64,000 bases of DNA from G963666705 sp963666705 (GCA_963666705.2 CAXXKO010000017.1:306487-370486), one strand, 5' to 3'; positions 17,395 through 26,548 are shown, numbered from the stretch's first letter. Numbers and translations: made by a program. The notes: generated by a model from the letters alone, not told the origin.

Positions 17395-18240
17395 ATGCCC
17401 TACGCGGATTCGGGCGGCCTGAAGGTTCACTACGAGATCCATGGCGCGGCCCATGGCGCGGGCGGGCCCATGCTCCTCATCCAGGGCTATGCCATGCCGG
17501 GCAAGTTGTTCGAGGCGACGGGCATGGTTTCCCTGTTCGCGGACGACCACCAGGTCGCCATCTACGACAACCCCGGCACCGGCCTCTCCGACGTGCCCGC
17601 GCGGCCGCGCACGATCCCAGAGCTCGCGGCGGATGCGCGGGCCGTCATGGACGCGGCGGGCTGGGACAGCGCCCGCGTGTTCGGCGCCTCGATGGGCACC
17701 ATGATCGCCCTTCAGCTCGCTCTCGACGCGCCCGCGCGGGTCCGCTGCCTCGTCATGATCGGCACCTATTGCGGCTGGCCCAGCATGCGGGATACCCGGG
17801 ACCCCGAGTGGCTCGCGGCGCTCGAGGGGATCGAGAAGGGGGCCGCCCTGCAAGCCAGCGATCCCGCGGCGGCGGCCCGGCTCTTCATCGAAGCCGCCCT
17901 CGACGACAGCACGTCCGAGTTCCACGACACCTGGCGCGATCAGGTCGAGGCGGTGATCCGCGAGCTGCCCACGCGGCTGCCGCCGATCGTCCTCGGCGCG
18001 GGCGCGGGCATCGGCGATTGGAGCGTCCTCGACCGCCTGCACGAGATCGCCACCCCGACCCTCATGTTCCACGGCGCCAACGACAGGCTGCTGCCCGCCG
18101 AGGGCGTCTTCGCGGCCCTGCGCCGCATGCGGCGGGCAGAGCTCCATATCTACAGCCCCGGCGACCACCGGGCCGTCAACCCCCACAACATCGCCCGCGT
18201 GCTGCCCTACATCAAATCCTGGCTCGCCAGCCTGACCTAG
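17395..18240 (+). CDS. Alpha/beta hydrolase
   Basis: A 281-residue alpha/beta hydrolase. The nucleophile elbow is GASMGTM (Ser near residue 102), the oxyanion motif is LIQGYAMPG, an acid appears in MFHGANDRLLPAEG and the catalytic His in SPGDHRAVNPHN. This resembles 3-oxoadipate enol-lactonase or related esterases, but the substrate cannot be told. The TAG stop lies in CTAG, followed directly by palindromic element copy B. Confidence 0.88.
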   Translation: MPYADSGGLKVHYEIHGAAHGAGGPMLLIQGYAMPGKLFEATGMVSLFADDHQVAIYDNPGTGLSDVPARPRTIPELAADARAVMDAAGWDSARVFGASMGTMIALQLALDAPARVRCLVMIGTYCGWPSMRDTRDPEWLAALEGIEKGAALQASDPAAAARLFIEAALDDSTSEFHDTWRDQVEAVIRELPTRLPPIVLGAGAGIGDWSVLDRLHEIATPTLMFHGANDRLLPAEGVFAALRRMRRAELHIYSPGDHRAVNPHNIARVLPYIKSWLASLT

Positions 18241-18465
18241 TACCCACTTTCATAATTCCGTGTGCCATACGATCGCTTTTCCCGTCTCCCCGACGCCCCG
18301 AGGGGGCGGGAAAAGCGACCGGTCGGGCGGCGCCCCGAGGCCCCCGGACGTCGTCGCGCGCCGCCAAGGAGTTCCGGGTGATGCCCCGGCATCACGGCGC
18401 GCCACCCTCCTAGCCGGGAACCTCGGGGCGCCGTCGTATGGCACACGGAATTATGAAAGTGGGTA
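18241..18465. repeat. CTAG-flanked palindromic element, copy B (225 bp, inverted)
   Basis: Same terminal repeats as copy A but inserted in the opposite orientation. Flanked by CTAG at 18237-18240 (stop codon of the hydrolase) and 18466-18469. The CGCTTTTCCCG arm has lost about 37 bp from its interior, so the two halves of that arm are now close together. Confidence 0.9.
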
Positions 18466-18546
18466 CTAGGGGCGGGGTTCACGAATGCAGCGACTCCAAC
18501 CACAACATAATTGTAAAAGGCCCTGAGAATCCCCAACATATGGGGT

Positions 18547-20553
18547 ATGTCGAGCGGGAAACGAAAGACCAAGCCTCGCAAGGCCGTCAACGACAACAAG
18601 CGTGGCAAGGGCCGCGCCAAGTCGCGCGGCCGGGGCCGGATCGCCCGCCGCATCCTGGCCGGGTTGGCCTGGACGGTCGCCATCCTGGGCGCGGGCTTCG
18701 TCTGGTTCACCCAGGACCTTCCGGACGCGAGCGCCCTGGCCGTGCCCGGGCGCGGTCCCAGCATCACCCTCCTCGCCGCCGACGGCACGCGCATCGCGCG
18801 CTTCGGCTCGCTCTATGGTGAGCCCGTGCAACTGGCCGGCCTGCCGAGCTACCTGCCCCAGGCCGTGCTCGCCACCGAGGACCGGCGATTCTACGACCAC
18901 CCCGGGGTCGATCTGCTTGGCATCCTGCGGGCCATGGTGGCGAACGTCCGCGCGGGTGGCATCGTCCAGGGCGGCAGCACCATAACCCAGCAACTCGCCA
19001 AGAACCTCTTCCTCGGCCCGGAGCGCACCCTCCACCGCAAGATCCAGGAGGCGCTCCTCGCCATCCGGCTCGAGCAGCGCTTCACCAAGGACGAGATCCT
19101 CACCATCTATCTGAACCGGGTCTATTTCGGCGCCGGCGCCTATGGCGTCGAGTCCGCCGCGGCGAAGTTCTTCGGCAAGCCGGCGGCGGCGGTCAGCCTC
19201 TACGAGGCCGCTATGCTGGCCGGGCTCCTGAAGGCGCCCTCGCGTTACAACCCGGCGCGCAATATCGGCCTTGCGGCAACCCGCGCGGCGCTCGTGCTCG
19301 ACAACATGGTGGCGGCCGGCTATCTCGACGCCCAGGCTGCGGCCCAGGCCAAGGCGACCCCGGTGCGCGGCACCGCCGGCCTCTCGGGCTGGGGTTCGCG
19401 CCATTTCGCCGACTGGGTGCTCGAGCAGGTGCCGGGCTTCGTCGGCACGCCCCGGCGGGACCTGACCGTGGTCACGACGCTCGATGCCCGGCTCCAGCGT
19501 CTCGCGGAAGAGAAGCTCGCCGCCCTCCTTGTGACGGAGGGGGCCGCGGCCGGCGCCAGCCAGGCGGCGCTCGTGTCCCTGGCGCCCGACGGCGCGGTAC
19601 GGGCCATGGTCGGCGGGCGCGACTACGGCGCCAGCCAGTTCAACCGCGTGACCCAGGCGTTGCGCCAGCCGGGCTCGGCCTTCAAGCTCTTCGTCTATCT
19701 GGCGGGGCTCGAAGCCGGCCTCGGGCCGGATTCACGCATGGTGGACGGCCCTCTCGCCGTTGGTGACTGGCGGCCCGGCAACTATTCCAACACCTTCCTG
19801 GGCGAGATATCTCTCCGCGAAGCGCTCGCCCGCTCGGTCAATACCGTGGCCGTGCAGGTCAGCGAGCGCGCCGGGCGCAACCGCGTGATCTCCGCCGCCC
19901 GCCGGCTCGGCATCACCTCGCCCCTCCATGACGGGCCCAGCATCGCCCTCGGCACGGCCGAGGTCACCCTGCTCGAGCTGACCCAGGCCTACGCCACCCT
20001 GGCCAACGCGGGCGAAGGGGTGTGGTCGTACGCGATCCGGGAGGTGCGCGACGATACGGGGGCGGTGATGTACCGCCGCGCGGGCTCCGGGCCGGGCTTG
20101 GTCCTCGCGCCCGCGGTGGTGGCCGCCATGACGGACATGCTCGGATCCGCGATCGCCGAGGGCACCGGCCGGGCCGCGGATATCGGCCGGCCCGCCGCGG
20201 GCAAGACCGGCACCAGCCAGGACTACCGCGACGCCTGGTTCGTGGGCTTCACGGCCGAGCTTGCCACCGGCGTCTGGCTCGGCAACGACGATGGCGGCGC
20301 CATGAAAAAGGTGACCGGCGGCGGCCTGCCGGCCCGCCTGTGGCGCGACTTCATGGCGGCGGCGCTCGCCGGCACGCCCGCGCGCCCATTGCCGGGCACC
20401 TTGTTCGCCGCCCAGGCGACGGAGGGGGACGGGGAAAGCATGGCGGAGGACACGCCCGCCTCGCTGCCGGCTTCGGGTGGGGTGGCGGCCCCCGCACAGC
20501 CGTCCAACGGTGCCTCGGGCACCCGCGATCCCGAGCCCATGCACAATCGTTGA
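18547..20553 (+). CDS. Class A penicillin-binding protein (transglycosylase/transpeptidase)
   Basis: Bifunctional peptidoglycan synthase of the PBP1A family, 668 residues. A basic cytoplasmic tail (residues 1-35) is followed by one membrane segment (about 36-58). The GT51 domain has ATEDRRFYDHPGVD and QGGSTITQQLAKNLFL. The transpeptidase has SxxK in RQPGSAFKLF, SVN in ARSVNTVAVQ and KTG in GKTGTSQDYRDAWF. The C-terminal about 50 residues are low-complexity. An ACATATG context precedes the start. No outer-membrane-related OB domain is obvious. Confidence 0.94.
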   Translation: MSSGKRKTKPRKAVNDNKRGKGRAKSRGRGRIARRILAGLAWTVAILGAGFVWFTQDLPDASALAVPGRGPSITLLAADGTRIARFGSLYGEPVQLAGLPSYLPQAVLATEDRRFYDHPGVDLLGILRAMVANVRAGGIVQGGSTITQQLAKNLFLGPERTLHRKIQEALLAIRLEQRFTKDEILTIYLNRVYFGAGAYGVESAAAKFFGKPAAAVSLYEAAMLAGLLKAPSRYNPARNIGLAATRAALVLDNMVAAGYLDAQAAAQAKATPVRGTAGLSGWGSRHFADWVLEQVPGFVGTPRRDLTVVTTLDARLQRLAEEKLAALLVTEGAAAGASQAALVSLAPDGAVRAMVGGRDYGASQFNRVTQALRQPGSAFKLFVYLAGLEAGLGPDSRMVDGPLAVGDWRPGNYSNTFLGEISLREALARSVNTVAVQVSERAGRNRVISAARRLGITSPLHDGPSIALGTAEVTLLELTQAYATLANAGEGVWSYAIREVRDDTGAVMYRRAGSGPGLVLAPAVVAAMTDMLGSAIAEGTGRAADIGRPAAGKTGTSQDYRDAWFVGFTAELATGVWLGNDDGGAMKKVTGGGLPARLWRDFMAAALAGTPARPLPGTLFAAQATEGDGESMAEDTPASLPASGGVAAPAQPSNGASGTRDPEPMHNR

Positions 20554-20565
20554 GCGGGCTTCTAG

Positions 20566-20906
20566 AGCGTTTCCAGTTCGACTGGAATCGCTCCAGGCCG
20601 CAAGGCGGCCCGCCGGTCGCCCGGCGTGCCCGCGCAGGCGCGGACCACTTGGTCCGCTGCCGCGAGCGACAAATAGGGCTAGTACCCACTTTCATAATTC
20701 CGTGTGCCATACGACGACGCCCGGGGGCCTCGGGGCGCCGCCCTACGGGTCGCTTTTCCCACCCCCTCGGGGCGTCGAGGACGCTTGACGATGCCCCGGC
20801 ATCGCCGGCGCGCCCCCTCCTGCCGAGGAGACGGGAAAAGCGATCGTATGGAACACGGAATTATGAAAGTGGGTACTAGAGTGGGTCCGATCAAAGCGGA
20901 ACCGCT
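20566..20906 (+). repeat. Paired-hairpin repeat, copy 3, split by palindromic element C
   Basis: Starts after CTAG 20562-20565 with the left hairpin GAGCGTTTCCAG/CTGGAATCGCTC, then the core with GGACC-ACTT-GGTCC. The repeat is interrupted at its internal CTAG by the 193-bp palindromic element (20683-20875) and resumes with the right hairpin. The outer end now reads CTAA instead of CTAG. Confidence 0.88.
20683..20875. repeat. CTAG-flanked palindromic element, copy C (193 bp), nested
   Basis: Same terminal repeats and orientation as copy A, with CTAG at 20679-20682 and 20876-20879. About 69 bp corresponding to the left half of the CGGCGCCCCGAGG arm are absent, apparently by deletion between CGACG direct repeats. 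It is inserted into paired-hairpin repeat copy 3 and is therefore younger than that repeat. Confidence 0.9.
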
Positions 20907-20940
20907 CTAAATCCAGCTTGGTATAACGCCGCGCGGGATG

Positions 20941-21378
20941 TCAGGGCTGTTGATCCGGGACAGTGGCGTATGTGACGAGGGCCTTCGCGACCGGCGTCTC
21001 CAGGCCGCCCGCGACGGCGAAGACGTCCGCCTCCATCACCGAGATGCGCCGGCCCGCGCGGATCACCCGGCCGCGGGCGACCATGCGCTCGCCCACGGCC
21101 GGGCGCAGGAAGTTGATCTTGAACTCGACCGTCAGCGCGTTGTCGTGCGCCTCGAGGAGGGTCATGGCGGCCAGGCCGCTCGAGGAATCCGCGAGCGTCG
21201 CCAGCATGCCGCCATGGACGAAGCGCTCGCGCTGGGTGTGCTCGTCCCCCACGTCGATGGTGAGCTCGACCATGCCGGGCTCGACGGCCGTGACTCGGAC
21301 GCCGATATGGCGGAGGAAGCCCTGGGCGGCGACGTTGGCGCGGACTCTCTCGGCGTAGCCGGCGCAGCGGGGTTTCAG
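20941..21378 (-). CDS. PaaI-family hotdog thioesterase
   Basis: Acyl-CoA thioesterase-like hotdog-fold protein. The family motif HGGMLATLADSSSGLAAM is followed by ALTVEFKINFLRPA and RAGRRISVMEADVF. The first ATG (21273) would give only 110 residues and lose the first strand and helix. A CTG at 21378, overlapping the ada stop, has GGAGGAGG 6 bp upstream and restores a normal 145 residues, so I chose it. Use of CTG is an inference. Translational coupling to ada is likely. Confidence 0.8.
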   Translation of the reverse strand: MKPRCAGYAERVRANVAAQGFLRHIGVRVTAVEPGMVELTIDVGDEHTQRERFVHGGMLATLADSSSGLAAMTLLEAHDNALTVEFKINFLRPAVGERMVARGRVIRAGRRISVMEADVFAVAGGLETPVAKALVTYATVPDQQP

Positions 21379-22445
21379 GATGTGGCCTCCTCCGCCATGT
21401 GGCGCTCGCGCGCGAGCAGCGTCTCCTTGCGCCTCGGCCCCCAGCGGTAGCCGCTGAGCCCACCGTCGCCACGCACCACTCGGTGGCAGGGAATGACGAG
21501 CGGCACGGGGTTGTGGGCACAGGCGTTGCCCACGGCGCGCGCGGCGCCCGGCTGGCCCAGGCTCTCGGCGACCTCGCGGTAGGTGCGGACTTCGCCCAGG
21601 GGGATGGCGCGCAGGGCCTCCCAGACCCGGCGCTGGAACGCCGTGGCCTGGACGTCGAGGGGCAGCTCGAGTGCCGCCGCCTGGCCCGCGAGGCTGGCGA
21701 CGAGCGAGCCCACGAGCCCGCCGAGGGCGTCGTCGTCCCGGGTAATTTCCGCCGCCGGGAACTCGTCGCGCATCTCGGCCTCGATGTCCGCGTCCGCCTC
21801 GCCGAAGCCGACGAACGAGAGGCCCCGGTCGGTGGCGGCGACCAACAGGCGGCCGACGGCGCTGTCCACGATCGCATAACGCATGGACGCCCCCGCGCCG
21901 CCCTTCCGGTAGGTCGCGGGGGTCATGCCGAGCTGCCCCGGCGCTTGCTCGTAGAGCCGGCTCGAGGAGCTGTAGCCGGCGCCGTAGAGCGCGCCGGCGA
22001 TGTCCTCGCCCTTGCGCAGGCTGGACTTGAGGCGCCCGAGGCGCCGGGCGTCGGCATACTGGCGCGGGCTCACGCCCATGATGCGCTTGAAGGTGCGTTG
22101 CAGGTGGTGCGGGCTCATGCCCACCGCGCGCCCGAGGGCGGCCAGGGTGGGCGGCCCCTCACTGGCGGCGTCGATCGCCGCGCAGGCCCGGCGCACCGCC
22201 TCGGCCTGGCGGTCGCGCGGTGGTGGGCCTTCGGGCGTGCACCGGCGGCAGGCGCGGAACCCGGCTGCCTCCGCCGCCGCGGGCGCGGCATAGAAGGCCA
22301 CCTGCCGGCGCCCCGGCCGGCGGCTCGGGCAGGTCGGCCGGCAATAGATCCCGGTCGAGCGCACGGCATAGACGAAGGCGCCGTCGAAGCGCGCGTCCCG
22401 GTCCAGTACGGCCTGCCAGTGCTGGTCATCTCTCATGGCTCTCAC
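21375..22445 (-). CDS. ada: Ada: methyl-DNA sensor and O6-methylguanine-DNA methyltransferase
   Basis: A 356-residue bifunctional adaptive-response regulator. The N-terminal zinc domain has the methyl-accepting Cys context GIYCRPTCPSRRPGRRQVAFY and RACRRCTPE, then an AraC-type helix-turn-helix (TLAALGRAVGMSPHHLQRTF). The C-terminal transferase has the active site NPVPLVIPCHRVV. It repairs alkylated DNA and activates its own regulon after methylation. The downstream thioesterase is coupled by overlap. Confidence 0.95.
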   Translation of the reverse strand: MRAMRDDQHWQAVLDRDARFDGAFVYAVRSTGIYCRPTCPSRRPGRRQVAFYAAPAAAEAAGFRACRRCTPEGPPPRDRQAEAVRRACAAIDAASEGPPTLAALGRAVGMSPHHLQRTFKRIMGVSPRQYADARRLGRLKSSLRKGEDIAGALYGAGYSSSSRLYEQAPGQLGMTPATYRKGGAGASMRYAIVDSAVGRLLVAATDRGLSFVGFGEADADIEAEMRDEFPAAEITRDDDALGGLVGSLVASLAGQAAALELPLDVQATAFQRRVWEALRAIPLGEVRTYREVAESLGQPGAARAVGNACAHNPVPLVIPCHRVVRGDGGLSGYRWGPRRKETLLARERHMAEEATS

Positions 22446-22535
22446 TCCCGTCCAATCCTCGAATAATGCCCGTAATAGCCCGCGGCCAGCCAGGGCCTCT
22501 ATCCGAAGGTTGCGCCCGAACTCGCTTGTCCACGC

Positions 22536-23243
22536 TCAGCCGTAGCGGTGCAGGCCGGCCCCGTGGGCCCGCAGCCAGGCGCGCGATTCCTCCCGCGCCG
22601 CCGCAAGCTGGGCCACGAGCGCCCAGAAGCGGGCGCCGTGATTGGGCTCCTCCAGGTGAGCCACCTCATGGGCGGCCACATAGTCGAGCACCGCCTCGGG
22701 CGCCAGGATCAGACGCCAGGAAAAGGAAAGCCGACCCGCGGCCGAGCAGCTGCCCCAGCGCGTGACCGTATCGCGCACGGTCACGGGCGGCGGCGGGTGG
22801 CCGATTGCGGCCGCCTTCTCCGCCGAGGCGTGGCCGAGCGCCGCCCGCGCCTCGGCGCGCAACCACTTCTCCAGGTGCGCGGCCAGCCGCTCGGCCGATC
22901 CACCCACCCTGATCTCGCGATTCACCCGGTCGACGAACCGGAGCTGGCCCGGCCGGTGCCGAATGTGGTGGTCGATCCCGAGATAGGGGATCACGGCGCC
23001 GTCGGCGAAGGGTGTCCGCGGCGCCATGGCATCGAGCCGGCCACCGATCCAGCCCGCCTTCGACCGCGCGAAGCCGAGGCCCTGGGCCAGGCTCGCGCGC
23101 TGGGGCAGGATCAGCTCGGCGCCCTCCCCATTTGGGCGCACGCGGACCGAGACGCGCCGCGCCCGCGCGCTGCGGCGCACGCGAAGCTCGATTTGCCGGC
23201 CGTCGTGATGGAGGGTGTGCGGGTGCTTCGTTTCGGCCGCCAT
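22536..23243 (-). CDS. YgjP-type M48 metallopeptidase domain protein
   Basis: A 235-residue protein of the YgjP/SprT-like (DUF45) family. It has the zinc motif HEVAH in YVAAHEVAHLEEPNHGARFW (the later His of NHGARFW completes the site) and the preceding TRWGSCSAAGRLSFSWRLIL segment typical of the family. ATG 23243 was chosen because residues upstream of it are low-complexity. Exact substrates of this family are not settled. It lies 17 bp after the lyase gene. Confidence 0.88.
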   Translation of the reverse strand: MAAETKHPHTLHHDGRQIELRVRRSARARRVSVRVRPNGEGAELILPQRASLAQGLGFARSKAGWIGGRLDAMAPRTPFADGAVIPYLGIDHHIRHRPGQLRFVDRVNREIRVGGSAERLAAHLEKWLRAEARAALGHASAEKAAAIGHPPPPVTVRDTVTRWGSCSAAGRLSFSWRLILAPEAVLDYVAAHEVAHLEEPNHGARFWALVAQLAAAREESRAWLRAHGAGLHRYG

Positions 23244-23260
23244 GCCGCCCGCGGGGCCGC

Positions 23261-24181
23261 TCAGGCCGCCCGGTCGAGCCGGAACGAGGCGGCGTCGAGC
23301 TTGGCCACCAGCTCCCGCGCCCGGCCCTCGTCGAGGGCGAGGAAGGGCGGGCGGACGTTGCACCAGCCCTTGTCACCGCTATAGGCGGCCATCAGCGCCT
23401 TGAGCGCCGGAACCATGGGATAGCCTTCGAGGATATCGCGCAGGCCCGTGAGCCGTTCCTGCAGCGCCGCGCCATCCGGCCCCTGCCAGCCGGCATAGAC
23501 CTCGGCCGCCACCGGGGCGGTCAGGTTGGTGCTGGCGCTGATGCAGCCGGGGCCGCCGGCTTCGAGGTCGGCGAGCAGGAACTTCTCCGAGCCGGCGAAG
23601 ACGCCGAAGCCCGGGAAGCGCTCGAGCAGCGCCGCCATGTTCGCCCAGTCGCCCGAGCTGTCCTTGAGGCCGACGACCGTCTTCGGATAGGCGGCGATGA
23701 GGCGGGCGATGAGGTCGTGGCCGATCTGGAGGCCCGTCATCTGCGGGAAGTGGTAGATGTAGAGCTTGAGGCGCGCATCCGCCACTTCGTCGATGACCCG
23801 CGCGAAGGCGGCATAGAGGCCGTCGTCACCCACGTTCTTGTAATAGAAGGGCGGCAGCACGAGGACGCTGTGGACCCCGGCCTCGAGCGCCCGCCGGGTG
23901 AGGCGCACCGTATCCGGCACGGCGCAGCAGCCGGTGCCGATCATGAGCTTCCCGCCCGGCAGCCCCGAATCGCCGACCGCGTCGATCACCCCCAGCCGCT
24001 CTTCGACGGTGAAGGAGTTCGCTTCCCCCGTTGTGCCGAGCACGGCGACGCCGTCGCAGCCGTTCGCCAGCAGCCAGCGGTAGTGCGCGACGAGGCTCGT
24101 CTCGTTGACGCTCAGATCGTCGTTGAGGGGCGTGAGCGCCGCAGCGAAGACTCCGCGATGCGGTTGGGTGGTGTCGGTCAT
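23261..24181 (-). CDS. Dihydrodipicolinate synthase/N-acetylneuraminate lyase family protein
   Basis: A class I aldolase of the DapA/NanA superfamily, 306 residues. Present are the GTTGEANSFTVEER loop, the catalytic Tyr in YIYHFPQMTG and the Schiff-base Lys in VVGLKDSSGDW. It is probably not the housekeeping DapA, because YHFPQMTG differs from the usual DapA YNVPSRT. It more likely acts on another pyruvate-derived substrate. Genomic context (a peptidase downstream, cobB upstream) does not identify it. Confidence 0.85.
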   Translation of the reverse strand: MTDTTQPHRGVFAAALTPLNDDLSVNETSLVAHYRWLLANGCDGVAVLGTTGEANSFTVEERLGVIDAVGDSGLPGGKLMIGTGCCAVPDTVRLTRRALEAGVHSVLVLPPFYYKNVGDDGLYAAFARVIDEVADARLKLYIYHFPQMTGLQIGHDLIARLIAAYPKTVVGLKDSSGDWANMAALLERFPGFGVFAGSEKFLLADLEAGGPGCISASTNLTAPVAAEVYAGWQGPDGAALQERLTGLRDILEGYPMVPALKALMAAYSGDKGWCNVRPPFLALDEGRARELVAKLDAASFRLDRAA

Positions 24182-24235
24182 GGGTAGCTCCTCGCCTCTA
24201 GCCGTGCCTATTTTTGGACCGCGCCCGGCGGCGGG

Positions 24236-25573
24236 TCAAGCATCCGCCCGATCGACGAGGTGAATGAAGGAGCCGGCGACGGCTCCGCGCGCCAGGCCGA
24301 CGGCGCCGAGGGCCGTGCCCCGCGCATCGGCGGCCTCGAACAGCGGCTCGGCCTCTCCGGCGCGGGTGGTGGCGGCGTAGTGGAACTCGTGGCCGCGAAA
24401 GGCCCCGCCGCGCGGCCCCAGCGGGCAGTCGCGCGCGAGGCGGAGCGCGCGGTAGCCAAGATGCAGGCGGGGCGCCGCGAAGGAGGTCTCGAGCGGCAGC
24501 AACTCGGCCATTTGGTGGGCAATGCCCGCGCCATCGACGAGCCCTTCACCAAGCGCCATATAGCCGCCGCACTCGCCGTAAAGGAAGGCGCCGCGCGCCG
24601 CCGCCGCCCGCAGGCCATCCATGAAGCCCTCGCTCGCGGCGAGCCGGCCCGCGTGCAGCTCCGGGTAGCCACCCGGGAGATAGACCGCGTCCGCGTCCGC
24701 CGCCGGCCCTTCGCCCGAGAGCGGCGAGAAGAAGGAGAGCGCCGCCCCGGCCCGCCGCCAGCCCTCGAGGGTGGCCTCGTAGATGAAGGCGAAGGCCACG
24801 TCGCGGGCGACCGCGATGTGCTGGCCCAGGGGCGGGACTGGCGGGCTTGCCGCGCTCTCAGCCGTGCGGGCCGGCCGCGCCAGGGTGCTGAGCGCGTCCA
24901 GGTCGAGGTGGCGGGCCAGGTGATCGGCGGCGCCGTCGAGGAACCGGTCGAGCCCGTCCCGCTCGGCCGCCTGGACCAGCCCGAGATGGCGCTCGGGCAG
25001 AGCGAAGGATTCGTCGCGCGGGACGCAGCCGAGCACGGCGACCTCCGGCACTGTAGCCCGGGCCGCTTCGCGCAGGGTGCGGGCATGGCTCTCGCCGCCG
25101 ACCCTGTTGAACACGACGCCCGCGACCGCCACGCCCTCTCTGTGGCGGGCGAAACCGGCCAGGGTCGCGGCGGCGGAGGCGGCCTGCCCGCGCACGTCCA
25201 CCACCAGCACTACCGCCCAGCCCGTGCGGGCGGCGAGATCGGCGGTCGAGCCGTCACCCGCCGGCCCAATTCCCGCGGCCAGGCCCGCCCCGTCGAAGAG
25301 GCCCATCACCCCCTCGCCGACGATCAGCTCGGCGCCGTCGGCCAGCCCGCCGATCAGCCGGTCGAGCGTGGCCGGCCGCATGGCCCAGCCGTCGAGGTTG
25401 ATGCAAGGCCGTCCGCTGGCCGCCGTGTGGAAGGCGGGATCGATGTAGTCGGGGCCCACCTTGGCCGAGGCGACGGCCACGCCCGCGCGGACCAGCGCCC
25501 GCAGGAGCGCCAGGGTGACGACGGTCTTGCCGCTGCCCGAGGACGGAGCTGCGATGAGCACGCCGGGTGTCAC
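24236..25573 (-). CDS. cobB: Cobyrinic acid a,c-diamide synthase (CobB/CbiA)
   Basis: Glutamine- and ATP-dependent amidation of the a and c side chains of (hydrogeno)byrinic or cobyrinic acid. 445 residues: dethiobiotin-synthetase-like ATP domain with APSSGSGKTVVTLALL, GPDYIDPAFHTAASGRPCINLD, and a type I glutaminase domain with the nucleophile in GECGGYMALGEG and YHA-like end GHEFHYA. Last of the minus-strand group cobA, lipoprotein, SCO1, cobB. Confidence 0.96.
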   Translation of the reverse strand: MTPGVLIAAPSSGSGKTVVTLALLRALVRAGVAVASAKVGPDYIDPAFHTAASGRPCINLDGWAMRPATLDRLIGGLADGAELIVGEGVMGLFDGAGLAAGIGPAGDGSTADLAARTGWAVVLVVDVRGQAASAAATLAGFARHREGVAVAGVVFNRVGGESHARTLREAARATVPEVAVLGCVPRDESFALPERHLGLVQAAERDGLDRFLDGAADHLARHLDLDALSTLARPARTAESAASPPVPPLGQHIAVARDVAFAFIYEATLEGWRRAGAALSFFSPLSGEGPAADADAVYLPGGYPELHAGRLAASEGFMDGLRAAAARGAFLYGECGGYMALGEGLVDGAGIAHQMAELLPLETSFAAPRLHLGYRALRLARDCPLGPRGGAFRGHEFHYAATTRAGEAEPLFEAADARGTALGAVGLARGAVAGSFIHLVDRADA

Positions 25574-25599
25574 GGTGAAGGCGCCTCCCCCACGCGGCG

Positions 25600-26232
25600 T
25601 CAGAGGTATGACCGAAGCCGCTCGGCCAGCTCCTCGGGTAGGGTATCGTACGGAAAGTGCGCGAGGTAGCGGCCGTCCACGCCCATCAGGTAGATGAGCG
25701 AGGTGTGATCGACCAGGTAGGATTCGAGCTTCTCCTCGTCCGTCGCCGCGCGGGCGCTGTAGACGTGGTAGGCCTTGGCGACCTCGTCGACCGCCGCCTC
25801 GTCGCCCGTGAGCGCCACCAGCCGCGGGTGGAAGTTGGCGGCGTACGCCTTCATCACCTCGACCGTGTCGCGCGCCGGGTCGATGGTGATGAAGATCGGC
25901 CGGATCAGGTTGCTCGCCTCGCCGAGCAGGGCGAGCGCCTCGCTCATATCGATAAGTGCGATGGCGCAGACATCGGGGCAGTTGGTATAGCCGAAATAAA
26001 TCAGCATGAGCTGCCCGCGATACACCGAATCCGAGCGTAGCTCCCCGGTTTGGTCGATGAGCCTGAAGGGGCCGCCGATAATGGGGGTGCCGCTCTGATT
26101 CGGGATACCCCAGATCGAATCGCGGACCGATGGGGGCGCCGTCACGATGTGGTAGATGCCGACGCCGAGCCAGGCGGCGACGGCGACGATAGCCACCGCG
26201 ATCGCGGTCTTTCGCCGTGGCAGGACAGTCAT
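25600..26232 (-). CDS. SCO1/SenC family copper/redox protein
   Basis: A 210-residue membrane-anchored thioredoxin-fold protein. One N-terminal membrane segment (residues about 9-30) is followed by the periplasmic domain with the copper motif CPDVC (in YFGYTNCPDVCAIAL) and the ligand His in VDHTSLIYL. In this family the role is copper delivery to cytochrome oxidase or thiol redox work. Its place between cobB and a small lipoprotein in a cobalamin cluster is unusual. Confidence 0.92.
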   Translation of the reverse strand: MTVLPRRKTAIAVAIVAVAAWLGVGIYHIVTAPPSVRDSIWGIPNQSGTPIIGGPFRLIDQTGELRSDSVYRGQLMLIYFGYTNCPDVCAIALIDMSEALALLGEASNLIRPIFITIDPARDTVEVMKAYAANFHPRLVALTGDEAAVDEVAKAYHVYSARAATDEEKLESYLVDHTSLIYLMGVDGRYLAHFPYDTLPEELAERLRSYL

Positions 26233-26251
26233 CGGGCGCCGACCGGGCGGC

Positions 26252-26548
26252 CTATTCCTCGTCCGTCTCGACGACCTTGGCGTAGCCGCGCGAGTTCATG
26301 CACATGCGGTAGAGGTCGTTGCGGCTGTTGGATCCCGCCTGGCCGCCACCGGAGCCGAGAATATTGGCGGGGCCTGGGTTTCCGGACAGGAAGCCATAGT
26401 CGTTCGACTCGCGCAGGCAGCCCCTCTGGTCGAGCGTGGATTGGTACTGGCTCGAGCCATCCTTGCTCCACATACCCGTGGGGCCCTCGCAACCCGCGAG
26501 GGCGAGGGCGGTAACCGCGATCAGGCCAGCCACCTTGAGATTCGCCAT
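26252..26548 (-). CDS. Small lipoprotein of unknown function
   Basis: A 98-residue protein starting MANLKVAGLIAVTALALAGC, a lipoprotein signal with lipobox LAGC. The mature part is Gly/Ser/Asn-rich and has three more cysteines (GC in QRGCLRE and MCMNSRGY). It lies 19 bp upstream of the SCO1 gene on the same strand and may be co-expressed. A conserved function is not recognised. ATG 26548 is the only sensible start. Confidence 0.75.
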   Translation of the reverse strand: MANLKVAGLIAVTALALAGCEGPTGMWSKDGSSQYQSTLDQRGCLRESNDYGFLSGNPGPANILGSGGGQAGSNSRNDLYRMCMNSRGYAKVVETDEE

